Shown in pieces: positions 47,004 to 57,243 of a stretch of 64,000 bases of DNA. Location of the stretch: assembly GCF_030929505.1 (NCBI RefSeq), contig NZ_JAVFVV010000001.1, forward strand, positions 372,001 to 436,000. Reading direction: 5' to 3'. The translations under genes and the position numbers were made by a program. The notes under the pieces were generated by a model. It was not told where the DNA came from. It made no database searches and saw only the letters and a program-made list of their open reading frames with translations. How positions within the stretch are numbered: the first letter of the stretch is position 1; each line of letters starts with the position of its first letter. This DNA comes from Mesorhizobium sp. LHD-90 (GTDB lineage Bacteria; Pseudomonadota; Alphaproteobacteria; Rhizobiales; Rhizobiaceae).

Positions 47004-47025
47004 CCCTCCCCGTTCGCGGGGAGGG
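47004..47025. repeat. GC-rich hairpin after clpB
   Basis: Perfect 9-bp stem CCCTCCCCG / CGGGGAGGG with loop TTCG, 15 bp after the clpB stop. It has no T-run, but this very stable stem may end or protect the clpB transcript. It shares the CTCCCCG/CGGGGAG core of the hairpins at 31530-31662. Confidence 0.65.
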
Positions 47026-47094
47026 TAATCGCCCGGCGACCGCCGGTTTTATGATTGGCCTGCCGCGTCGTTTGGCATCGATCGCGGTAGCTCG

Positions 47095-47784
<690 letters not shown>

Positions 47785-47850
47785 CGGGCACATTCTCCTC
47801 AAAGCAGGTAGCGGACCGGCGCCATAGCCGCCGGTCCGCGTGACGTTGTC

Positions 47851-49497
47851 TTATGCTTGTTCCAGCCAGACCTTCTGCAGGTCCATCTGGAAGGTCTGGT
47901 GAACGCCGTAGTTCCTCACATTCGCTGCGGTATGGCTGTAGAGCTTCTGCCAGAAAGGCTGAATGATCACGCCCGAGTCCTGAAGGATCGTCTCTAGGTC
48001 CTTCATGACTTCGCGCCGCTTCTCCGGGTCGCTGATGGATAGCGCGTCCTTCAGCTTCGCGTCGAAGTTCGGATCGGAATAGGCGCTTTCGTTCCAGGCC
48101 TCTCCGGTGCGATATCCGAGCGCCAGGATCTGCACGCCGAGCGGCCGCATGTACCAGATCGTCATCGAGTAGGGATATTTTGTCCAGTCGTTCCAGAAGG
48201 TCGAACCAGGCAACACAGTCCGCTTGACCTTGATACCCGCGTCGCGAAGCTGCGCGGCGATCGCATCCCCCGTATTCTTTTGCCAGTCGTCCTCGATGGT
48301 TATGAGTTCGTGCTCGAAGTCCGCCTGCCCGGCTTCCTCCATGAGCTTCTTGGCGCCGGCCGCATCCCGGGTCTTTTTCGGCAGCGGATAGTATTCGGGG
48401 TGGATGGGGCTGACATGGTGGTTCTCGCCAACGTCGCCGCGTCCGTTGTAGCCGAGGTCGAGCACCACCTTGTTGTCGACGGCCATCTGCAGCGCGTTGC
48501 GCACACGCTTGTCGTCGTAGGGCTTGTGGGTGACGTTGGTGCGCGCCACCAGCGTCGTGGCGGTGGCCACCTCCGATTTGGTCAGGCCGATCTTGTCCAG
48601 GATGTCGATGAAATCAGCGGGAGTTTCGAAGTTGACATCGATCTCCGCGGATTCGAAGGCATTCACTGTCGCCGAGAAATCCGTGCCGTAGTCGATGAAC
48701 TCAATGGAATCGAGCAGCGCCTCGCCGCCCCACCATTTGCCGTTCTCGCGCCGCTTCACCACGGCCTTCGAGCCGACATCGTAGGATACGAGTTCGAAGG
48801 CGCCGGTTCCGATCGGGTTCGTGATCGGATCGTCACCGGAATAGCTGCGATGGAGGACGAGCGCCGGATAATCGGTGAAGTTCGCGATCAGCGAGATATC
48901 TGGCGCGTTGAGCTTCAACTGGACGGTGTGATCGTCGACCTTGGTGATCGCACCTTCCTTGGCCTTGCCGGTCGCCTCGTCGATGAGCGCGCCTACGCGT
49001 GCGGCCATCGAGTTGCCCGACACGCCCTTCTCGCACCAGCGGTTGAGGTTGTGGACGATGTCGTCGGCGTTGAGTTCGTCGCCATTGGTCCAGGCGACAC
49101 CCTTGCGTACATGAAGCGTGTATTCCGTAGCGTCGTCGCTGACCTCCCAGCTTTCCAGAAGGACAGGCTCGAAGGTGAACTGCCGCGTATAAGTGACCAG
49201 CGGCTCAAGCCAGCAGCGGCTGATGTTGGCGAGTTCCACCCAGTCGTAAACGCGCGGATCCTTCTGACCCTTCACGGCCATGGCGACGCGCAGCGTGCCG
49301 CCCTTGGTGCCCTCCTGCGCGAGGGCGGGAGTGGGCGCCGCGAGCCCGATCATTCCATAGGCCAGCGCCGCCGATGCACCCATCGCGCTGGCCATCGCGA
49401 GAAACTCGCGTCGATCCATGCGACCGGCGCGGGTTTCCTCGGCAAACTTCTCGATCGCCGCCGGAACGCGATCACCATTGCTCTTGAACAGTCCCAT
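47851..49497 (-). CDS. ABC transporter solute-binding protein, family 5 (peptide/nickel type)
   Basis: 548 aa from the ATG at 49497 (GGAGG 5 bp upstream). A twin-arginine-like signal [14 protein letters not shown] (Arg29-Arg30) follows a 27-residue charged lead, then a hydrophobic core and AFT-type cleavage region (PTPALAQEG). The family 5 fold includes [20 protein letters not shown] and [19 protein letters not shown]. It likely delivers the cluster's substrate to an importer, but no permease or ATPase genes accompany it here. It lies 17 bp after the flavoprotein gene. Confidence 0.92.
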   Translation of the reverse strand: MGLFKSNGDRVPAAIEKFAEETRAGRMDRREFLAMASAMGASAALAYGMIGLAAPTPALAQEGTKGGTLRVAMAVKGQKDPRVYDWVELANISRCWLEPLVTYTRQFTFEPVLLESWEVSDDATEYTLHVRKGVAWTNGDELNADDIVHNLNRWCEKGVSGNSMAARVGALIDEATGKAKEGAITKVDDHTVQLKLNAPDISLIANFTDYPALVLHRSYSGDDPITNPIGTGAFELVSYDVGSKAVVKRRENGKWWGGEALLDSIEFIDYGTDFSATVNAFESAEIDVNFETPADFIDILDKIGLTKSEVATATTLVARTNVTHKPYDDKRVRNALQMAVDNKVVLDLGYNGRGDVGENHHVSPIHPEYYPLPKKTRDAAGAKKLMEEAGQADFEHELITIEDDWQKNTGDAIAAQLRDAGIKVKRTVLPGSTFWNDWTKYPYSMTIWYMRPLGVQILALGYRTGEAWNESAYSDPNFDAKLKDALSISDPEKRREVMKDLETILQDSGVIIQPFWQKLYSHTAANVRNYGVHQTFQMDLQKVWLEQA

Positions 49498-49514
49498 GTC
49501 TTCCTCCCTTTGAT

Positions 49515-51569
49515 CTAGATGGTGAGCGTGTAGCGAAGCCCGTCGTAGATCGCGGCGTGGATGTTGCGCGCGGCGACGGCATCGCCGATGCGGAACATGG
49601 TGAAGGCGGCGTCGGGCCGGCGTTCCGGGAAAGGATCGTCGCCCCTGACCAACGCCTCGTAGTCCACCGCTCCAAGATTCCTGGAGTTGGGCTTCAGCGC
49701 GAAATAGAGGTCGTCGAGCGGCGCGGTTCCATGCTCGACCACCACCTGGTCGACACGGCGCTCGTCACGCCAGCCTTCCGCGAAATCGGAAGACAAGGTC
49801 GCGACCAACGCATTGCCTTCGCGGCGAACCGCTGTGACCCGCGTGTTGATCGTGATCTGCACGTTCTTCTCGTGGAACGTCTTCATGTAGGGCACATGAT
49901 TCATGCCGCCCATTTCGGGTGCGAAGAAGCGCTCCGGCGAGACCAGTTCGAGCTGGGCTCCGGCGTTGGCGATTGCCTCGGCTGCGCCCATGCCCTGGTG
50001 CCCGCCATTGTCGTCGTACAACAACACGCGTTCACCCGGCCTGACGGCACCGGAGAGGATGTCCCAGCTCGATACGACGAGGTCCTGCCCCGTTTCAAGC
50101 GACGGAGCCTGCGGCAGACCGCCGGTGGCGATGACGATCACGTCGGGTCCCAGGGGCAAGACATCACCTTCCTCTGCCCACACATCGTAGCGCATGTCGA
50201 CCCCGAGCCGTTCCAGTTCGGATACGCGCCAGTCGACGATGCCGATCAGTTCCTTCCGGCGCGGATTCTGGACTGCAAGGCGGATCTGTCCGCCGGCGTG
50301 GCCAGAGGCTTCCAGCACGGTGACCGAATGACCGCGCTCGGCCGTCACGCGTGCGGCCTCGAGCCCGGCTGGGCCGGCGCCGACGACCACCACCTTCTTG
50401 AGAGGCCCGTCGGTCCGCGTGATGACATGAGGCATGGAAGCCTCGCGCCCGGTCGCCGCGTTGTGGATGCAAAGGGCCTCGCCGCCCTCGTATATGCGGT
50501 CCAGGCAGTAGGTCGCGCCGACGCAGGGGCGTATGCGGTGCTCCTCGCCGGCCATGACCTTGCGCACGATATGCGGGTCGGCGATGTGCGGGCGCGTCAT
50601 GCCGACCATGTCGAGCTTGCCTTCCGCGATGGCGTGGCGCGCCGTGGCGACGTCGGCGATGCGCGCCGCGTGGAACACCGGAAACTTCGTCGCTTGCCGT
50701 ACCTCGCCGGCGAAATCCAGCGACGGGGACGACCGCATCCCGGTGATCGGGATGACCTTGGTCAGCGAGGCGTCCGTCTCGATCGTGCCGCGTATGATGT
50801 TGAGGAAGTCGAATTTGCCCGACGACGCCAGCCGGCGGGCGATCTCGATGCCATCGGCTTTGGTCAGGCCTTTGTCCAGAACCTCGTCGGCCACCATACG
50901 GATGCCGACGATGAAGTCCGGCCCCACCGCCGCGCGCACCGCATCTATGACACGGAAGGTGAAGCGCAGCCTGTTGTCGAGGGAGCCGTTGTATTCGTCG
51001 TCACGGTGATTGGTCAGCGGCGACCAGAACCCGTCCATCAGATGGCCGTAGGATTCGAACTCGATGCCGTCCAGACCGGCCGCCTGCATACGCTGGGCGG
51101 CGGTGGCGTAGTCGGCAACGATGCGATCGATGTCCCACTCCTCCATGGCCTTCGGAAAGGCGCGGTGGGCTGGCTCGCGCACCGGCGACGGCGCCAGCAC
51201 CGGCAGCCAGTCGGCCTTGTTCCAGCCCGTCCGCCGACCCAGATGGGTTATCTGGATCATCACCTTGCAATCATGCTCGTGGCAGGCGTCGGCCAGTTCG
51301 CTCAGCCACGGCACGATCTCGTCGCGGTAAGCATGCAGGTTGCCGAAGGCGGCGGGGCTGTCGCGGGACACGATGGCCGAGCCAGCCGTCATGGTCAGCG
51401 CCATGCCGCCTTTCGCCTTTTCGGCATGATAGAGCCGATAGCGCTCCTTCGGCATGCCGTCCTCGGAATAGGCCGGTTCATGGCTCGTCGACATGATCCG
51501 GTTCTTCAGCCGCAGATGTTTGAGCTGGTAGGGCTGGAGGATGGGGTCCCTCGTGAGCGGAGCGTTCAT
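49515..51569 (-). CDS. OYE-family N-methyl-amino-acid demethylase-like flavoprotein (DgcA/StcD/HpbA type)
   Basis: 684 aa. The N-terminal TIM barrel is of Old Yellow Enzyme type ([40 protein letters not shown]). The C-terminal FAD/NAD(P)-binding domains have [20 protein letters not shown]. The iron-sulfur site retains Cys349, Cys355 and Cys367, but the expected second cysteine is Ala352 (PCVGATYC). This architecture is known for dimethylglycine, N-methylproline and trimethylamine demethylases. Its place beside an MttB homologue suggests removal of a second methyl group. The substrate is inferred. Confidence 0.87.
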   Translation of the reverse strand: MNAPLTRDPILQPYQLKHLRLKNRIMSTSHEPAYSEDGMPKERYRLYHAEKAKGGMALTMTAGSAIVSRDSPAAFGNLHAYRDEIVPWLSELADACHEHDCKVMIQITHLGRRTGWNKADWLPVLAPSPVREPAHRAFPKAMEEWDIDRIVADYATAAQRMQAAGLDGIEFESYGHLMDGFWSPLTNHRDDEYNGSLDNRLRFTFRVIDAVRAAVGPDFIVGIRMVADEVLDKGLTKADGIEIARRLASSGKFDFLNIIRGTIETDASLTKVIPITGMRSSPSLDFAGEVRQATKFPVFHAARIADVATARHAIAEGKLDMVGMTRPHIADPHIVRKVMAGEEHRIRPCVGATYCLDRIYEGGEALCIHNAATGREASMPHVITRTDGPLKKVVVVGAGPAGLEAARVTAERGHSVTVLEASGHAGGQIRLAVQNPRRKELIGIVDWRVSELERLGVDMRYDVWAEEGDVLPLGPDVIVIATGGLPQAPSLETGQDLVVSSWDILSGAVRPGERVLLYDDNGGHQGMGAAEAIANAGAQLELVSPERFFAPEMGGMNHVPYMKTFHEKNVQITINTRVTAVRREGNALVATLSSDFAEGWRDERRVDQVVVEHGTAPLDDLYFALKPNSRNLGAVDYEALVRGDDPFPERRPDAAFTMFRIGDAVAARNIHAAIYDGLRYTLTI

Positions 51570-51631
51570 CGCTGCACCGTGGGAGCCGTTCTGGACATGT
51601 CGGATGCGCTGACCATTGGGTGAACTGCCGG

Positions 51632-53188
51632 TCAGTTGACTGTATCCGGCAGGCGTTGCTCGCGTCGCGCCATGAAATCGCGCAGCCCTTCCGCGACACC
51701 CTCGTCGAGCTTAGGCTCCTCGTAGTCCTTCAACATGTTGCGCGCCTTCTCGCGGCCGCGTGTGTCGTGGTCCTTGGCGCCTTCCGCCGACCACTGTTCG
51801 AATGAATTGAAATCCATCAGCGTCGGCATGAAAAAGGCCTTCTCGAAATGATCGAGGGTGTGCTGCGTGCCGAGGAAGTGGCCTTGCGGGCCGACTTCGC
51901 GGATGGCCGCCATCGCGTCCTTGAAATCGTCGAAGGAAAGGCCGCCGGCATATTTGTACCAGCCGACGAGCTGTTCGCAGTCGGTGGCGAACTTGGAGTA
52001 GCCGCAGGTGAGCCCGGCTTCGAGCCAACCGGCCGAATGCCAGATGTAGTTGGCGCCCGCAAGGATCGCGGCATGCATCAGCATGTTCGCCTCATAGCCG
52101 GCCTGCGCATCGTTGAGCTTCGACCCGACATGGAAGCCGGAGGTGCGCCACGGCAGCCGGTACTTCCGCGCCAGCGCGCCCATCAGGTACATCATCTGGG
52201 CCGCCTCCGGCGTGCCACCCATGGGGGCGCCCGTCTTCATGTCGACCGTGACCATGAACTGGCCGTAGATCTGGGGAGAGCCTGGGCGGATAAGCTGGGT
52301 AAAGGCCAGTCCTGCGAGCGCCTCGGCGTTGACCTGCGCGACGGCGCCGACAGCGGAGGCGGAGGTGGAAGCGCCGCACAGCGCGAAGGGCGCCAGGATC
52401 AGGGGCTGGTTGTGCCGCGCATAGACCTTCATCGCGTCCAGCATGGTGGCGTCCCACACCAGCGGTGAGTTGCAGTTGGTGATGGAAACCAGGACGGGAT
52501 TGTCTCTGACATAGTCGGCACCGAAGACGATGCCGGCCATCTCCATCGTATCTTCTGCCCGATCCTTCGACGTGACGATGCCCATGAACGGCTTGTCGGA
52601 GTGCTTCAGCGCGGAATGGATGATGTGCAGATGCCGCTTGGGCACCGCGATCTCCATCGGCTCGCAGATGATCGAGCTCGAGGAATGCAGGGCCGGCGCC
52701 ATATAGGCGAGCTTGTGGAAATTCTGGAGATCCTCGAGCGTGCCATAGCGGCGGTTGTTGTCGAGGTCGCGGACGTAAGGCGCGCCATACATCGGGACGA
52801 AGATGGAGTTCTTGCCGCCAACCTTCACCGAACGCTGCGGGTTGCGCGCATTGAGGGTGAACTCGGAAGGGATCTTTGAAACGAGATCCATGAGCAGATG
52901 ACGGTCCAGGCGCACCCGCGTGTCGGTGACATCCGCGCCGGCCTTCCTCCACAATGCGATGGCTTCGTCGTCGCGAAACTCGCAGCCGACCTCCTCGAGG
53001 ATGGCCAACGATTCCTGGTGGATCAGCTCGACGGCCTCGTCCGGCACGATCTCATAGACGGGAATGTTGCGGACCAGCGCCGGGAACGACGCGACGGGCG
53101 CGCTTCGCATCGCTCTGCGGCCGACGCGACCGCCGCCGCGACGGTGAGAAGGTTCCTCGGATATCTGTACGGCGTTCGTTGAATTCAT
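51632..53188 (-). CDS. Trimethylamine methyltransferase (MttB) family protein, non-pyrrolysine
   Basis: 518 aa, TIM-barrel MttB superfamily: SLAILEEVGCEFRDDEAIAL, PMYGAPYVRDLDNNRRYGTL, FMGIVTSKDRAEDTMEMAGI, then LAPFALCGASTSASAVGA. The frame is open throughout without an in-frame amber codon, so it is not the pyrrolysine enzyme. Non-pyrrolysine members transfer a methyl group from quaternary amines (glycine betaine, proline betaine, carnitine) to a corrinoid protein, and a corrinoid protein is encoded in the same operon. First gene of that operon, 84 bp after a LysR gene. Confidence 0.9.
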   Translation of the reverse strand: MNSTNAVQISEEPSHRRGGGRVGRRAMRSAPVASFPALVRNIPVYEIVPDEAVELIHQESLAILEEVGCEFRDDEAIALWRKAGADVTDTRVRLDRHLLMDLVSKIPSEFTLNARNPQRSVKVGGKNSIFVPMYGAPYVRDLDNNRRYGTLEDLQNFHKLAYMAPALHSSSSIICEPMEIAVPKRHLHIIHSALKHSDKPFMGIVTSKDRAEDTMEMAGIVFGADYVRDNPVLVSITNCNSPLVWDATMLDAMKVYARHNQPLILAPFALCGASTSASAVGAVAQVNAEALAGLAFTQLIRPGSPQIYGQFMVTVDMKTGAPMGGTPEAAQMMYLMGALARKYRLPWRTSGFHVGSKLNDAQAGYEANMLMHAAILAGANYIWHSAGWLEAGLTCGYSKFATDCEQLVGWYKYAGGLSFDDFKDAMAAIREVGPQGHFLGTQHTLDHFEKAFFMPTLMDFNSFEQWSAEGAKDHDTRGREKARNMLKDYEEPKLDEGVAEGLRDFMARREQRLPDTVN

Positions 53189-53272
53189 TCCTGGGCACTC
53201 CCTTGCCGCTAGGAGAACCGCTCACGCTCACGGATTCAAGCGAATAAGCGGCCCACTTCGCTTGAATTCAGC

Positions 53273-54169
53273 TCAACGATCAAGGGACAGGAGCCAGTCC
53301 CTCAGGATGGTTGCCTGGCGACTGAGCGGCCGGCGAGCGCTCCAGGTCACGAAGTATGAGTGCGGGGCGGGTATCGCCACGCCGGCGATCTGCACCAGGT
53401 CGCCGGCCTCGATCAAGGGCGTCACGAGGCTTGCCCACCCCAACACCACCCCTTGGCCTGTACGGGCAGCCTGCAGAGCAATGACGTGGCTGTTGAAGCG
53501 TCGCACATTCAGACGCAGGTTTGGCGAGCCCAGCTCCCGGAAAAAATCCGCCCAGGTGGTCCAATCCCACTCTATTCCCTCGACGGAAAGCAGTTGGAGC
53601 TTCGAGATATCCTCGACCGTTGCCACCGGATTCAGGCGCGCGAACTCGGGGCTCGCCACGGGAAATATGCGGTCGTCGTAAAGTTTCGCCGACAACTCGT
53701 CCGGCCAGTCCCCACTGCCATAACGTAGTCTGAGATCGATGTCGGGACGGTTGAGGCCGTGTGGCTGATCGGAGATCACGTGATCGACAACGATGTCCTG
53801 GTGGCTGCTCCAGAAAGCGTTCATCCGGGGCATGAGCCAGAGATGAGCCATGGCCATCGTGCAGCCGATGGTGACGTTCGGCTGGCCGCCGGCGGCCTTC
53901 ACTTGCAGGAAAGTGGACGAGATTCGCTCGAATCCTTCGCGCAGCGCCGCGGCCATCGTCTCGCCCTCGCGTGTCATTTCGAGCGCCCGGTGCCGGCGCA
54001 CGAACAGCGGGCTGCCGAGTTCCTCTTCCAGAATTCGAACTTGCTTCGAAATGGCGCCGGGCGTGACATTCAGTTCCTCGGCTGCCTTGGTCAGGCTCAG
54101 ATATCGTGCCGCCGCCTCGAACGCTGCGAGGGCGCTCAACGAAGGAAGGCTGTAATATCTGCGCACCAT
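53273..54169 (-). CDS. LysR family regulator (GcvA-like)
   Basis: 298 aa. N-terminal winged helix-turn-helix (SLSALAAFEAAARYLSLTKA, AEELNVTPGAISKQVRILEE) and a periplasmic-binding-like effector domain. The GcvA/TrpI-type look is clear in PSLSALAAFEAAAR. It lies between the MttB operon (same direction) and the second flavoprotein operon (divergent), so it is well placed to control both. A short palindrome is at 54252-54262. Confidence 0.92.
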   Translation of the reverse strand: MVRRYYSLPSLSALAAFEAAARYLSLTKAAEELNVTPGAISKQVRILEEELGSPLFVRRHRALEMTREGETMAAALREGFERISSTFLQVKAAGGQPNVTIGCTMAMAHLWLMPRMNAFWSSHQDIVVDHVISDQPHGLNRPDIDLRLRYGSGDWPDELSAKLYDDRIFPVASPEFARLNPVATVEDISKLQLLSVEGIEWDWTTWADFFRELGSPNLRLNVRRFNSHVIALQAARTGQGVVLGWASLVTPLIEAGDLVQIAGVAIPAPHSYFVTWSARRPLSRQATILRDWLLSLDR

Positions 54170-54251
54170 CCCGCTGCCATCATCCCATTTGCCGGTTGAT
54201 CCTGCGCGCCGACTCGTCTTGCGGCGTCGGTTGTCCAGGGCTCAATCGCCG

Positions 54252-54262
54252 ACGAATTTCGT
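54252..54262. promoter_or_regulatory. Palindrome in the lysR / flavoprotein divergent promoter region
   Basis: ACGAA-T-TTCGT is a perfect 11-bp dyad, 83 bp from the LysR start and 115 bp from the divergent GTG at 54377. TTGACT at 54268-54273 could be a -35 for the plus-strand operon, but the -10 is weak. It is a candidate LysR site. Confidence 0.4.
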
Positions 54263-54376
54263 TCACGTTGACTATTAGCCCCAGTTGCCTGTCGATGTGC
54301 AATCGCCGTCTGCATGACGATGGATGCGCCGCAAGCGCCACGACACGCTCGGCTTTGAGCGTCTGAGGGAGGGGCA

Positions 54377-56359
54377 GTGTCCGAAATGGTCTTCAAACGA
54401 CTTTTCACCCCGGCCGCGTTGCGGGGCAAGACGCTCCGCAACAGGATCGTGTTCGGCGCACATACCGCCAACATGGCGGTCGACGGCCTGCCGACCGAGC
54501 GGCACGTCGGCTACTACGCGGAGCGTGCGATCGGCGGCGCCGGCATGATCGTGGTCGAGCCCATGCCGGTTCACCCGGCGGCGGTGCTGACCCGGGGCAA
54601 CTTTCGTCCCGCCGACGACCGTGTCGTGCCCCATTTTCGCAAGGTGACGGAGGCGATCCGCGGCAACGGCGCGGTGGCGATCCAGCAGCTCTACCATGTT
54701 GGCCAGCACGCGGACGCCGACAATTCGTTCCATGCCGGGTGGTCGCCGTCCGGCCTGCCGAGCTATCACGATTCCGATGGCTCGCACCGGATGACCGAAG
54801 CGGAGATCGAGGAGACGATCGACGGGTTCGTGCAGGCGGCGCGCCGCTGTCATGAGGCCGGCTTCGACGGGGTCGAGGTGTGGGCGGCCTACCACTCCAT
54901 GCTCGACCAGTTCTGGACACCTTGGTCCAACAGGCGAGACGACCGTTGGGGCGGAAGCCTTGAAAACAGGACCCGCATGAGCCGCGAGGTCATGACCCGC
55001 ATCCGCAAGGCCTGCGGCGATGATTTCATCATCGGCCTTGCGATAAATGACGAACCGGAGGTGGAAGTCGCGCTCAAGCGCGAAGCGCTGGCCGAGATCG
55101 TCGACCTGCACGACCGCGATGCAATGATGGACTACGTCACCTGCGGATCGGGCAGCTATTTCGATTTCTACAGGATCATGCCGACTTTTCTTTATCCCGA
55201 GAAGCTCGGCGCCGATCTCGCAGCCGTCCTCAAGTCGACGGTGCGCCACGCGCTGGTGACCGCGGAGAGCCACATCCGCACCCCTGAGAATGCCGAAACA
55301 GTGCTGAGCGAGGGACGCGCCGACCTCGTCTCCATCGTGCGCGGCCAGATCGCCGATCCGCATCTCGCCGCCAAGTCCGCGGAGGGCAGGCCGCAGGACA
55401 TCCGGGGTTGCCTGTCGTGCAACCAGATGTGCTGGGGCCGCCGTTCGCGTGACTACTGGATCAGTTGCGTGATCAACCCTTCCGCCGGGCGGGAGTGGGA
55501 ATGGGGTGGCGATCGCTTCACGCCGTCGGCGCGCCCGAAGAGCGTTCTCGTCGTCGGAGGCGGACCGGCGGGGCTGGAGGCGGCCCGCGTGGCGGCTGAG
55601 CGTGGCCATCGCGTGACCCTGGCTGAAGCTTCGGATCGGCTGGGCGGACAGTTCCGCCTGGCGGGCATGCAGCCGCGCCGCGCCCAGATACTCGATCTGA
55701 TCGACTGGTACGAACGCCAGCTCAACCAGTTGCAGGTCGAGGTCCGCTTCGGGCAGTACATGGAGGCGGAGGATGTCGAGCGGGAAAGCCCCGATCGCGT
55801 CGTGATCGCCACCGGCGCGCTTCCTTCTGACGGCGCCTTCCAGCGCGCCCTCCCGCAGTTCGACGACATTCCGGGCGGCGGGAAGGCTTTGTCGGCCGAG
55901 GCCGTCATGGCCCGCGAGGCACGGCCGGGGAAAAGTGTGATCGTGCTGGACGATGGCGGCAACTGGAAAGGCTGCGGCACCGCCTGGAAATTGGCGGAAG
56001 ACGGCCATGACGTGACGATCGTTACGCCCGATGCGATGGTGGGCAAGGAATTGCAGCGGATGGCGGTCGACCTGCCCCTGCGCCGCGCCCTTGCCGCGCT
56101 CGGCGTCCGCTTCGTAACCGAAAGCGCGATCGTGCACTGGGACGGCAAGACCGCCCGGATCGCTTCGTTGCTGAGCGGGCGGGAGCAGGAACTCGACGCC
56201 GACGCGCTCGTCTATGCGGCGACCAGTGTCGCCGACGACACGTTGTCCATGCGGCTGACCGAACGCGGTATCGCCTTCACCGCCATCGGCGACTGCACGG
56301 CCTCGCGCCAGGCAGCCTTTGCCTTCCACGATGGACGCAAGGCAGCACTCGGATTGTGA
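54377..56359 (+). CDS. OYE-family flavin/iron-sulfur oxidoreductase (second copy in the island)
   Basis: 660 aa from a GTG at 54377 (GGAGGGG upstream). TIM barrel of OYE type (RNRIVFGAHTANMAVDGLPT, VAIQQLYHVGQHADADN, GFDGVEVWAAYHSMLDQFW), a complete [4Fe-4S] motif Cys345-x2-Cys348-x3-Cys352-x11-Cys364, then FAD/NAD(P) domains ([20 protein letters not shown]). TMADH/DgcA/2,4-dienoyl-CoA-reductase-like. It heads the plus-strand operon with the ProC- and HpbD-like genes, so an N-dealkylation or imine-forming oxidation is plausible. Confidence 0.88.
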   Translation: MSEMVFKRLFTPAALRGKTLRNRIVFGAHTANMAVDGLPTERHVGYYAERAIGGAGMIVVEPMPVHPAAVLTRGNFRPADDRVVPHFRKVTEAIRGNGAVAIQQLYHVGQHADADNSFHAGWSPSGLPSYHDSDGSHRMTEAEIEETIDGFVQAARRCHEAGFDGVEVWAAYHSMLDQFWTPWSNRRDDRWGGSLENRTRMSREVMTRIRKACGDDFIIGLAINDEPEVEVALKREALAEIVDLHDRDAMMDYVTCGSGSYFDFYRIMPTFLYPEKLGADLAAVLKSTVRHALVTAESHIRTPENAETVLSEGRADLVSIVRGQIADPHLAAKSAEGRPQDIRGCLSCNQMCWGRRSRDYWISCVINPSAGREWEWGGDRFTPSARPKSVLVVGGGPAGLEAARVAAERGHRVTLAEASDRLGGQFRLAGMQPRRAQILDLIDWYERQLNQLQVEVRFGQYMEAEDVERESPDRVVIATGALPSDGAFQRALPQFDDIPGGGKALSAEAVMAREARPGKSVIVLDDGGNWKGCGTAWKLAEDGHDVTIVTPDAMVGKELQRMAVDLPLRRALAALGVRFVTESAIVHWDGKTARIASLLSGREQELDADALVYAATSVADDTLSMRLTERGIAFTAIGDCTASRQAAFAFHDGRKAALGL

Positions 56360-56398
56360 GACGCCTGCACGGCCAGGCTAATCGGGGGAGAAGGTGGA

Positions 56399-57235
56399 AT
56401 GGGCAGCGCAATTCGCGTCGGAGTGGTGGGCGGCGGCGGATGGCTAGGCAGTGCCATCGTGGAAGCGATGCTGAACGCCGGCATCGTCGAGGAGCGCAAT
56501 CTTTCGCTGTCCTACAGGCGCAAGAAGCCGGAGCGGTTTCCTGGAGCATTCTGGACCCCGGACAGCCAGGCGCTTGCCGATCGTTGCGACGTGATCATCC
56601 TCTCGGTCCGTCCGCAAGACTGGCCGGTGCTGAACCTGGATGCCGCCGGAAAGCTGACGATCTCGGTGATGGCGGGCATTCCGCTCGCCGCGATCTGCGA
56701 CCGCCATGGCACGCGGCGTGCGGTGCGAACGATACCGAATGCCGCGGCGGAAGTGGGCCTGTCCTATACCCCATGGATCGCGACCGCAGAAACGACCGAA
56801 GACGATCGGTCGATCGTTCGCGCCGTCTTCGAGGCATGCGGAGCGCAGGACGAAGTGGCCAGCGAGCGGGACCTGGACTACCTGACCGGACTTGCCGGCT
56901 CCGGACCCGCGTTCCCGGCGTTGCTGGCGTCGGCCATGGTCGACCATGCCGTCTCATTCGGCTTGTCACGCACAATTGCCGAAAAGGCTGCGCTGACGGT
57001 CCTTACAGGCGCCGGCAGGCTCCTTGAACCCCGCCGGCAAACGCCGGATCAGGTCGTCGACGTCTTTCTCGAGTATCGCGGCACGACCGCGGCGGCCATC
57101 GAGGCAATGCGCGACCGGGGTTTCGACAGCGCCGTCGCCTGGGGACTTCAGCGAGCCTTTGAGAGGTCGCAGGCATTGGGCCTGTCTTCATCGGAGGTCG
57201 GCGAAACGGGCGAGACCGGTCGTCGCAGTTCCTGA
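56399..57235 (+). CDS. Pyrroline-5-carboxylate reductase-like dehydrogenase (ProC family)
   Basis: 278 aa. N-terminal Rossmann loop IRVGVVGGGGWLGSAIVEAM, family motif TISVMAGIPLAAICDRHG, then AVRTIPNAAAEVG (RxMPN-type, with Ile for Met) and the C-terminal helical dimer domain LTGLAGSGPAFPALLASAMV. It probably reduces or oxidises a cyclic imine/amine such as pyrroline-carboxylate with NAD(P)H. Its location beside a proline-betaine-epimerase-like gene suggests a catabolic, not housekeeping, paralogue. It starts 39 bp after the flavoprotein gene. Confidence 0.87.
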   Translation: MGSAIRVGVVGGGGWLGSAIVEAMLNAGIVEERNLSLSYRRKKPERFPGAFWTPDSQALADRCDVIILSVRPQDWPVLNLDAAGKLTISVMAGIPLAAICDRHGTRRAVRTIPNAAAEVGLSYTPWIATAETTEDDRSIVRAVFEACGAQDEVASERDLDYLTGLAGSGPAFPALLASAMVDHAVSFGLSRTIAEKAALTVLTGAGRLLEPRRQTPDQVVDVFLEYRGTTAAAIEAMRDRGFDSAVAWGLQRAFERSQALGLSSSEVGETGETGRRSS

Positions 57236-57243
57236 GGAGCGTC

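Noticed and set aside
51632-53188. Pyrrolysine-containing MttB
   Set aside because: The frame is uninterrupted; no in-frame TAG occurs, so no pyrrolysine is encoded.
54275-56329. 684-codon minus-strand frame opposite the second OYE gene
   Set aside because: Mirror of the OYE reading frame, His/Arg-rich and without domains.
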